Shown in pieces: positions 1 to 5,065 of a stretch of 5,065 bases of DNA. Numbering within the stretch: position 1 is the first letter of the stretch; every line of letters begins with the position of its first letter. The notes beneath the pieces are model-generated. The model did not search any database. It saw only the letters and a program-made list of their open reading frames with translations, and had not been told where the DNA came from. The position numbers and the translations under genes are program-made. Origin of the DNA: Eudoraea sp. GTDB taxonomy: Bacteria > Bacteroidota > Bacteroidia > Flavobacteriales > Flavobacteriaceae. The stretch lies in the NCBI GenBank assembly GCA_024642325.1, contig JAHEBI010000114.1:2295-7359 (forward strand), in the 5' to 3' direction.

Positions 1-446
1 TATCTGCTGAGGAAATGTATAAAGCCGTTCATAAGTATTACAAAGAATGCGATATTGCTATTTGTGCGGCAGCTGTCTCCGACTTCAGGCCAAGCCGGGT
101 ATCTGAGCAAAAAATAAAAAAAGACTCCGAAACCCTACAAATTGAATTTGTTAAAAATAAAGACATTCTCTTGTCAATGGGGGATATAAAGAAAGATCAA
201 TATTTGGTGGGCTTTGCCCTGGAGACTGAAAATGAGCTGGAGAATGCAAAAAAGAAGTTAAGGAAAAAGAATTTAGATGCCATTGTTCTGAATTCACTAA
301 ATGACAAAGAAGCAGGGTTTGGAAAATCAACAAACAAAATAACTTTTATAGATAAGAATTTAGAGATAAAAACGTTTGAAGTTAAGAATAAGGCTGAAGT
401 AGCCTTGGACATATTAAACGAAATCATCAGTAGGGGCCATGCGTAA
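1..446 (+). CDS. coaBC: Phosphopantothenoylcysteine decarboxylase/synthetase CoaBC, C-terminal part of the CoaB domain (5' truncated by the window)
   Basis: CoaBC makes 4'-phosphopantetheine from phosphopantothenate and cysteine in two cytosolic steps of coenzyme A synthesis. CoaB ligates cysteine using CTP, and CoaC decarboxylates the product. Only about the last 147 residues, all CoaB, lie here. The frame is open from base 3 (S-A-E-E before the first ATG at 15), so that ATG is internal and the true start lies upstream of the window. Visible CoaB landmarks are AAAVSDFRP (E. coli AAVADYR), the KIKK motif carrying the lysine known to matter in E. coli (K289), VKNKDIL, VGFALETE, and NDKEAGFGKSTNKITFI near the C-terminus. 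The CoaC flavodoxin-like half is not visible. The stop (TAA, 444-446) lies inside the start of the next gene, an 8-nt overlap that suggests translational coupling. Identification is by family motifs recalled from memory. Confidence 0.95.
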   Translation, partial: SAEEMYKAVHKYYKECDIAICAAAVSDFRPSRVSEQKIKKDSETLQIEFVKNKDILLSMGDIKKDQYLVGFALETENELENAKKKLRKKNLDAIVLNSLNDKEAGFGKSTNKITFIDKNLEIKTFEVKNKAEVALDILNEIISRGHA

Positions 447-1332
447 TTTTATCATTTTCCTATTTAGCCTTTTTTTTGCTCATGCCATAGGTGCCCAGGA
501 GCTTAATTGCACTGTGACAGTTAACGCAGATCAGGTCAATCAGACAAATCGGCAAATATTTCAAACTTTAGAACGGGCATTGAATGATTTTGTGAATAAA
601 AGCCAATGGACAAAAAGGATTTACAACGAAAATGAACGGGTAAATGCAAGGATGTTCATTACGGTAACAGATTACGCATCCGACAGATTTAGCGCCAATA
701 TTCAGATTCAGTCCTCTCGACCTGTATTCAATACTTCTTATGAAAGTCCCATTTTTAATTATAAGGACAATCAGTTTAATTTTCAATATATAGAATTTCA
801 ACCTTTGGTGTATAACCCAAACGTATTTGATTCCAATTTGGTTGGAGTTATTTCCTATTATGTATATATAATTCTTGGACTGGATGCAGATACCTTTGCC
901 TTAGAGGGAGGAACAGAGTTTTATAAGGAAGCACAGCAAATTGTAACCAATGCTCAGGGGAGTAATTATTCCGGCTGGAGCCAATCGGCTTCAGATAACA
1001 GAACCCGTTTTGTGTTGGTGGATAACCTCCTGTCCAATACCTTCAGAGAATATAGGATTGCCATGTATAATTATCATAGAAAGGGCCTGGATATTTTAGG
1101 GGATAACAATAGTACCGGCAAGCAAGTGATAGCAGGCTCAATGCGCCTGTTCGAGACCATGATCCAAAGAAGACCCAATGCCTTTTTGATTCAAACCTTT
1201 TTTGATGCTAAAGCGGAGGAAATACAAAACATCTTTTCAGATGGCCCTAAAGTAGATATTGTTGCCCTGAAGGAGACATTAAATAAAGTCGCCCCTTTCT
1301 ATTCTGCAACCTGGGATGAAATAACCTATTAA
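439..1332 (+). CDS. porD: DUF4835 family protein, PorD-like (type IX secretion-associated), secreted
   Basis: This is a 297-residue protein with an N-terminal Sec signal peptide: a short basic start (M-R-N), a hydrophobic core (FIIFLFSLFFAHAI) and a likely signal peptidase I site after A19 (IGA|QE). The mature protein opens with QELNCTVTVNADQVNQTN, the typical opening of the Bacteroidota DUF4835 family, which databases often name PorD and link to type IX secretion or gliding. The C-terminal part (FFDAKAEEIQNIFSDG, around residues 250-265, then a helix ending in ATWDEITY) also fits the family. No catalytic motif or later membrane segment is evident, so a periplasmic or outer-membrane-associated structural or accessory role is inferred. 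C24 is not in a lipobox, so this is probably not a lipoprotein. The start ATG overlaps the end of coaBC, and recN follows 62 nt downstream. The family call is strong; the biochemical role is unknown. Confidence 0.85.
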   Translation: MRNFIIFLFSLFFAHAIGAQELNCTVTVNADQVNQTNRQIFQTLERALNDFVNKSQWTKRIYNENERVNARMFITVTDYASDRFSANIQIQSSRPVFNTSYESPIFNYKDNQFNFQYIEFQPLVYNPNVFDSNLVGVISYYVYIILGLDADTFALEGGTEFYKEAQQIVTNAQGSNYSGWSQSASDNRTRFVLVDNLLSNTFREYRIAMYNYHRKGLDILGDNNSTGKQVIAGSMRLFETMIQRRPNAFLIQTFFDAKAEEIQNIFSDGPKVDIVALKETLNKVAPFYSATWDEITY

Positions 1333-1360
1333 CCCCTTCTTTTTCATTCCAATAATAATT

Positions 1361-1368
1361 TATCTTTA
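1361..1368 (+). promoter_or_regulatory. Possible Bacteroidota -7 promoter element upstream of recN
   Basis: TATCTTTA matches the Bacteroidota -7 consensus TAnnTTTG except for the last base, within a TTTATCTTTACA context. It lies 26 nt before the recN GTG, much as the better element before fabI lies 28 nt before its ATG. No convincing -33 TTG is seen about 19-20 nt upstream, where the sequence is pyrimidine-rich. recN could equally be transcribed by read-through from coaBC-porD, since no terminator is visible between porD and recN. Confidence 0.35.
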
Positions 1369-1394
1369 CAGATCATATCATATTCCTATTAGTT

Positions 1395-3047
1395 GTGCTG
1401 ATAAATCTGTCTATTCAAAATTATGCATTAATTGATCATCTCAACGTATCCTTTACAGGTGGCTTTACTACTATTACTGGGGAAACGGGGGCTGGAAAAT
1501 CTATTCTTTTAGGGGGACTTTCCCTTGTTTTGGGAAAGAGGGCGGACATGTCCTCTCTAAAAAATAAAGAAAACCGATGTGTAATTGAAGCTGTTTTTGA
1601 TATTAAAAATTATCATTTAGAGGCTTTTTTTAATGCACATGATTTAGAGTATGACCCCAATACCATTATTCGGCGGGAAATTCACCCTAACGGTAAATCG
1701 AGGGCATTTGTCAATGACTCCCCCCTTACTCTTGATATATTAGCTCAACTTGGTAAACGCCTTATTGATATTCATTCACAGCACCAGACACTGCAGCTTA
1801 CTGAACATGATTTTCAGTTAAAAATGATAGATGCATTTGCAGACAATACAAAGTTGCTGGCTAAGTATAAGACGAAACTCGATAATTATAAAATCACATT
1901 ACAAGAATTTGATGAGCTCATCGAGTTTCAAAAAAATGCGAATAAGGAATATGATTATAACACTTTCCTGTTAAATGAGCTGGAGGCAATATTTCTTGAA
2001 GAAGGACTTCAGGAAAAACTGGAAGATCAATTCCAACAACTGAACAATGTTGAGACTGTCCTTGATAATTTATCCAGGGGAAGTCAGCTCTTACGGGATG
2101 AACAAGTTGGGATTGTAAATTTGCTCCGGGAACTTAAACTGATATCCACAAGACTATCGGGTATAGGAACTAATTTTTCGGATCTTAAGGAACGAATTGA
2201 CTCTGTTTTTATTGAATTAACGGACATTGCCGATGAAATGGAAACTCTTCAGGAATCCGTTGAACCCGATCCCGCCAAGCTCGAGGAAGTTAATAATAAA
2301 TTGCAGCTCTTGTACGACCTGGAAAGAAAGCATGATGTATCCAATATATCTCAATTGCTTGAAATAAAAGAAGTGCTTACCACCAAAGTTACCGCCACAC
2401 AAAATCTTGAAGAAGAAATTGCAGCTAAAAGAAATTTACTTTTGGAGCTTAAGGATGAATTGGACCAGGAGGCCAATTTGTTGTCTGTTCGCCGCAAAAC
2501 TGTAATTCCCGAAATAAAGGAAAAACTGGAACATTCCCTGCATTCCCTCGGATTGCCAAATGCGACGTTCAATATTGAAATTTTTCCAACAGAAGATTAT
2601 AAAAGTAATGGAAGGGATACATTATCCTTTTTATTTTCGGCGAATAAAGGCTCAGATTATAATACCTTAAAAAAAGTGGCTTCAGGAGGAGAACTTTCCC
2701 GGATTATGCTTGTAATAAAATCCATTCTTGCCCGCTATGAGCAATTACCCACCCTTATGTTTGATGAGATAGACAGCGGGGTTTCCGGTGAAATATCAAA
2801 TCGCATGGGTGATATTATGCTAAATATGAGCAGGTATATGCAAGTGTTCTCCATTACACATCTTCCTCAAATTGCTTCGAAAGGAGATCATCATTATAAA
2901 GTGTTTAAAACAGATATAGGTGATCATACTCAAACTCAGATGAAAGAATTGCTGGAGGATGAAAGGGTATTTGAATTGGCTGAAATGCTTGGTGGCAAGA
3001 GCCTGTCAGATTCAGCTCTTGCACACGCCAGGGAGCTTTTGAACTAA
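1395..3047 (+). CDS. recN: DNA repair protein RecN (SMC-like ATPase)
   Basis: RecN is a cytosolic SMC-like ATPase that acts with RecA in repairing DNA double-strand breaks. The 550 residues are close to the usual RecN length (E. coli about 553). The N-terminal ATPase half opens with the family-typical MLINLSIQNYALI and has Walker A GETGAGKS at 29-36. The HSQHQ motif at 127-131 is characteristic of RecN. The middle (about 150-390) is a charged, leucine-rich coiled coil. The C-terminal half has the ABC signature SGGELSR (430-436), Walker B LMFDEIDSG (454-462) and the switch histidine in ITHLPQ (H489), so all ATPase motifs are intact. The start is GTG at 1395: translation from it gives exactly the conserved N-terminus, and the frame back to the stop at 1356-1358 contains no ATG. 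No LexA-type box is seen upstream. The gene ends with TAA, followed by a weak terminator-like hairpin. Confidence 0.97.
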   Translation: MLINLSIQNYALIDHLNVSFTGGFTTITGETGAGKSILLGGLSLVLGKRADMSSLKNKENRCVIEAVFDIKNYHLEAFFNAHDLEYDPNTIIRREIHPNGKSRAFVNDSPLTLDILAQLGKRLIDIHSQHQTLQLTEHDFQLKMIDAFADNTKLLAKYKTKLDNYKITLQEFDELIEFQKNANKEYDYNTFLLNELEAIFLEEGLQEKLEDQFQQLNNVETVLDNLSRGSQLLRDEQVGIVNLLRELKLISTRLSGIGTNFSDLKERIDSVFIELTDIADEMETLQESVEPDPAKLEEVNNKLQLLYDLERKHDVSNISQLLEIKEVLTTKVTATQNLEEEIAAKRNLLLELKDELDQEANLLSVRRKTVIPEIKEKLEHSLHSLGLPNATFNIEIFPTEDYKSNGRDTLSFLFSANKGSDYNTLKKVASGGELSRIMLVIKSILARYEQLPTLMFDEIDSGVSGEISNRMGDIMLNMSRYMQVFSITHLPQIASKGDHHYKVFKTDIGDHTQTQMKELLEDERVFELAEMLGGKSLSDSALAHARELLN

Positions 3048-3052
3048 AAGCG

Positions 3053-3077
3053 CTCAATAGTCTTGAGTTTTATTTTT
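3053..3077 (+). terminator. Weak intrinsic terminator-like hairpin after recN
   Basis: CTCAA (3053-3057) pairs with TTGAG (3063-3067) around a 5-nt loop (TAGTC). TTTTATTTTT (3068-3077) follows directly, as in an intrinsic terminator. The stem is short and AT-rich, so termination may be partial. The same left arm, as CGCTCA (3051-3056), can instead pair perfectly with TGAGCG (3085-3090), giving an alternative, longer-looped structure. The position just after the recN stop supports a terminator role. Confidence 0.45.
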
Positions 3078-3115
3078 ACCGAACTGAGCGTGTTTCAAAT
3101 ATAAGTTGAGAGGGG

Positions 3116-3144
3116 TTCAGTTTCTACTTTTTTAGATATCTTTG
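3116..3144 (+). promoter_or_regulatory. Probable Bacteroidota-type promoter of fabI
   Basis: TATCTTTG at 3137-3144 is a perfect match to the Bacteroidota -7 consensus TAnnTTTG. The -33 position is less clear: TTC at 3116-3118 lies 18 nt upstream, while the nearest true TTG (3106-3108) is 28 nt away and too far. Transcription would start roughly around 3150, leaving a short leader of about 20 nt before the fabI ATG. The element lies after the recN terminator-like hairpin, which fits fabI having its own promoter. Confidence 0.6.
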
Positions 3145-3172
3145 ACTTCAAATTAATCCAAAAGACTTTAAC

Positions 3173-3985
3173 ATGGCATATAATTTATTAAAAGGAAAAA
3201 AAGGAATTATTTTTGGGGCCCTTGATGAAAATTCAATAGCTTGGAAGACTGCCGAAAGAGTACATGAAGAAGGAGGTACTTTCGTCCTTACCAATGCACC
3301 AATTGCAATGCGTATGGGTGAGATTAATAAACTGGCAGAGAAAACCGGATCACAAATTGTTCCTGCAGATGCCACTAGTGAAGATGACTTGAAAATGTTG
3401 GTTGCCAGGTCCATGGAAATTCTGGGAGGAAAACTGGATTTTGTTTTACATTCAATAGGGATGTCCGTAAATGTCCGTAAAGGGCGTTTATATACTGATG
3501 AAAAATATGATTTTACAGCTAAGGGATGGGACGTTTCTGCACTTTCATTTCATAAGGTTATGCAAAGTTTGTACAAGGCAGATGCCATGAATACATGGGG
3601 CAGTATAGTAGCTCTTACCTATATGGCTGCGCAACGCACATTTCCGGATTATAATGATATGGCGGATAACAAAGCTTATCTCGAATCTGTGGCCAGAAGT
3701 TTTGGTTACTTTTTTGGTAAGGAGAAAAAAGTTAGGGTAAATACCATTTCTCAATCTCCAACGCCAACAACTGCCGGTCAGGGTGTGAAGGGTTTTAACG
3801 CCTTCATTAATTATGCAGAAAAGATGTCACCCCTTGGCAATGCCACGGCTCAGGATTGTGCCGATTATACTGTGTCTCTCTTTTCAGATCTTACGAAAAA
3901 AGTTACGATGCAGAATTTATTTCATGATGGTGGTTTTTCAAATACAGGTGTAAGTCAGGAGGTAATTGAGCATTTTGCTAAATAG
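3173..3985 (+). CDS. fabI: Enoyl-[acyl-carrier-protein] reductase [NADH] FabI
   Basis: FabI reduces trans-2-enoyl-ACP to acyl-ACP, the last step of each type II fatty-acid elongation cycle, in the cytosol. The protein has 270 residues, slightly longer than E. coli FabI (262), and is a short-chain dehydrogenase with a Rossmann fold. The nucleotide-binding region is GIIFGALDENSIAW (11-24). HSIGM at 93-97 corresponds to E. coli HSIGF, which includes the glycine (G93) whose change gives triclosan resistance; here it is glycine (G96). The active-site pattern is LTYMAAQRTFPDYNDMADNK, with Y150, catalytic Y160 and K167 in the FabI-type Y-x6-K spacing. SQSPTPTTAGQGVKGF (193-208) aligns with the E. 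coli substrate-binding loop region SAGPIRTLAASGIKDF, and HDGGF (251-255) is near the C-terminus. The start ATG gives the typical flavobacterial opening MAYNLLKGKKG. The gene has a probable promoter upstream and a strong terminator after its TAG, so it is probably monocistronic. Confidence 0.97.
   Translation: MAYNLLKGKKGIIFGALDENSIAWKTAERVHEEGGTFVLTNAPIAMRMGEINKLAEKTGSQIVPADATSEDDLKMLVARSMEILGGKLDFVLHSIGMSVNVRKGRLYTDEKYDFTAKGWDVSALSFHKVMQSLYKADAMNTWGSIVALTYMAAQRTFPDYNDMADNKAYLESVARSFGYFFGKEKKVRVNTISQSPTPTTAGQGVKGFNAFINYAEKMSPLGNATAQDCADYTVSLFSDLTKKVTMQNLFHDGGFSNTGVSQEVIEHFAK
3461..3480 (+). repeat. Perfect 10-bp tandem duplication inside fabI
   Basis: ATGTCCGTAA occurs twice in a row. Because 10 is not a multiple of three, the two copies are read in different frames and together encode M97-S-V-N-V-R-K of FabI, residues that fit the family as I recall it. 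The repeat is therefore probably a by-product of codon choice, not a recent insertion. Confidence 0.9.
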
Positions 3986-4005
3986 AAGCATTTAAAAAAA
4001 ATAGG

Positions 4006-4033
4006 AAGGCCATCCCGGAAGAGGATGGCTTTT
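4006..4033 (+). terminator. Intrinsic terminator after fabI
   Basis: AAGGCCATCC (4006-4015) faces GGATGGCTTT (4023-4032) across the 7-nt loop CGGAAGA. The core GCCATCC/GGATGGC is a perfect 7-bp, GC-rich stem, extended by a G-T and two A-T pairs into a T-run (4030-4033, then ATATAT). It lies about 20 nt after the fabI stop. An A-run at 3994-4001 on the upstream side would give a T-run on the opposite strand, so it might work in both directions. Confidence 0.85.
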
Positions 4034-4055
4034 ATATATGTGCCTTATTTGAAAT

Positions 4056-5065
4056 ATGGAACTTTCTTTTTCTTTAATTATTCCTGTATTTAACAGACCC
4101 GATGAAATTCGTGAACTGCTGGAGAGTCTATTGCATCAGTCCTATGGAAACCCCTATGAAATAGTAATTGTTGAGGATGGCTCTGTTACAACTTCAAAAG
4201 CCGTCGTTGAGAAGTTTACAGGCATGTTAAATATTACTTATTTGTTTAAAGTTAATACCGGGCCCGGTGATTCAAGAAATTACGGTATGCAGCATGCTAA
4301 AGGAAATTATTTTATAATACTTGATTCAGATTGTGTAATTCCTATAAATTACCTGGAAAAGATAGCTGCTTCCTTAAAAGATAAATATGTTGATTGTTTT
4401 GGCGGCCCTGATGCCGCCCATGAATCATTCTCAAACATCCAAAAAGCTATAAATTATGCTATGACTTCTATTTTTACCACCGGGGGTATCAGGGGAAATA
4501 GAAAAGCTGTCGATAAATTCCAACCCAGGAGCTTTAATATGGGAATTTCCCGGGAAGCTTTTGAAAAATCGGGCGGTTTTGGTGACATCCACCCGGGGGA
4601 AGACCCGGACCTAAGTATGCGACTATGGGAAAAAGGGTATAAAACTAAATTAATTCCGGAGGCTTTTGTCTACCATAAGCGTAGGATAAGTTTTAATAAA
4701 TTCCTTTTGCAAGTTAAAAAGTTTGGTATGGTCCGTCCAATTCTTAACAAATGGCACCCAGGTTCTTCCAGAATAATCTACTGGTTTCCATCTCTTTTTT
4801 GCATAGGTCTTTTCATTTCCTTTGTGCTGGTTTTAACGGTGCCGGAAAGATATCTATGGCCCATTATACTTTACGTTGCGTATTTTGCGTTTATTTTTTT
4901 GGATGCCTTAATAAAGAATAAAAACCTTGCAGTGGCCTTTTTGGCTATCATTGCTGTACTGATGCAGTTTCTGGGTTATGGATATGGTTTTTTAAAATCG
5001 GTATTCTTCCTTAATTTTAGTAAAAGTAAACCTCAGGAACTTTTTCCGGAATTGTTTTTTAAGCA
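4056..5065 (+). CDS. Family 2 glycosyltransferase with C-terminal membrane helices (3' truncated by the window)
   Basis: The frame stays open from ATG 4056 to the window edge: 336 full codons and no stop. The ATG is the first possible one, as an in-frame TGA lies at 4050-4052. The N-terminal GT-A domain (about 1-215) has the GT2 hallmarks: SLIIPVFNRPDE (6-17), the nucleotide-sugar-binding IVEDGS (38-43), NTGPGDSRNYGMQHAKG (67-83), the metal-binding DxD-type motif LDSDC (89-93), NMGISREAFEKSGGF (161-175), and GEDPDLSMRLWEKGY (181-195) with the likely catalytic-base acidic pair E182-D183, followed by H207-K-R-R. Three hydrophobic stretches follow at about 241-261, 268-285 and 291-315, so the enzyme is probably anchored in the inner membrane with its catalytic domain in the cytosol, as in ExoA-like polysaccharide glycosyltransferases. 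Sugar donor and acceptor cannot be told. A role in envelope or surface polysaccharide or glycoprotein synthesis is inferred from the class only. It starts 23 nt after the fabI terminator. Confidence 0.9.
   Translation, partial: MELSFSLIIPVFNRPDEIRELLESLLHQSYGNPYEIVIVEDGSVTTSKAVVEKFTGMLNITYLFKVNTGPGDSRNYGMQHAKGNYFIILDSDCVIPINYLEKIAASLKDKYVDCFGGPDAAHESFSNIQKAINYAMTSIFTTGGIRGNRKAVDKFQPRSFNMGISREAFEKSGGFGDIHPGEDPDLSMRLWEKGYKTKLIPEAFVYHKRRISFNKFLLQVKKFGMVRPILNKWHPGSSRIIYWFPSLFCIGLFISFVLVLTVPERYLWPIILYVAYFAFIFLDALIKNKNLAVAFLAIIAVLMQFLGYGYGFLKSVFFLNFSKSKPQELFPELFFK

Noticed and set aside
15..17. ATG at 15 as the start of a short stand-alone gene
   Set aside because: The frame is open to the window edge and the preceding codons (S-A-E-E) fit CoaB, so this is an internal methionine of a truncated coaBC.
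151..427. Minus-strand open frames opposite coaBC
   Set aside because: They lie wholly antisense to well-supported CoaB sequence, and their translations show only low-complexity F/S/L-rich peptides with no family signal.
508..510. C24 of the PorD-like protein as a lipoprotein anchor
   Set aside because: The surrounding sequence (ELNC) is not a lipobox, and a better signal peptidase I site lies just before it (IGA|QE).
568..801. Minus-strand open frame opposite porD
   Set aside because: It is a shadow of the porD reading frame, with no recognisable motif and no promoter.
1368..1371. ACAG upstream of recN as half of a LexA/SOS box
   Set aside because: There is no matching CTGT about 8 nt upstream. 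SOS control known for E. coli recN cannot be supported here.
2217..2572. Two overlapping minus-strand open frames opposite the recN coiled-coil region
   Set aside because: They overlap each other and an intact RecN; they are best explained as chance open frames.
3148..3754. Minus-strand open frames opposite fabI
   Set aside because: They are antisense to a fully conserved FabI and have no family features.
4038..4052. ATG at 4038 as an earlier start for the glycosyltransferase
   Set aside because: It is in another frame and reaches a stop (TGA) after four codons, so it is at most a tiny peptide.

Overview
The window reads as an ordinary chromosomal segment of a Bacteroidota member, most likely a flavobacterium. 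The evidence is AT-rich DNA, a DUF4835/PorD-like gene found only in that phylum, RecN and FabI proteins of flavobacterial type, TAnnTTTG-type promoter elements, and starts without clear Shine-Dalgarno sequences. All five genes lie on the + strand, and both edge genes are cut by the window.

Layout: (1) positions 1-446 hold the 3' end of coaBC, covering the end of the CoaB (phosphopantothenoylcysteine synthetase) domain. (2) Positions 439-1332 hold a secreted DUF4835/PorD-like protein that overlaps coaBC by 8 nt. (3) Positions 1395-3047 hold recN, complete, with a GTG start 62 nt downstream and a possible promoter of its own. (4) A 125-nt gap (3048-3172) holds a weak terminator-like hairpin and a good TAnnTTTG element. 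(5) Positions 3173-3985 hold fabI, complete, followed by a strong hairpin terminator at 4006-4033. (6) Positions 4056-5065 hold the 5' part of a family 2 glycosyltransferase with C-terminal membrane helices; it runs off the right edge and has no stop in the window. No stretch longer than 300 bases lacks a gene.

The genes are mostly housekeeping: coenzyme A synthesis, double-strand-break repair, and the last reductive step of fatty-acid elongation. Added to these are one envelope/secretion-associated protein and one membrane glycosyltransferase. coaBC, porD and recN look like one transcription unit. fabI looks like a separately promoted single gene, and the glycosyltransferase begins just after the fabI terminator. 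I found no mobile element, CRISPR array, RNA gene or defence-like system, and nothing that supports a previously undescribed system. The findings below are small-scale observations.
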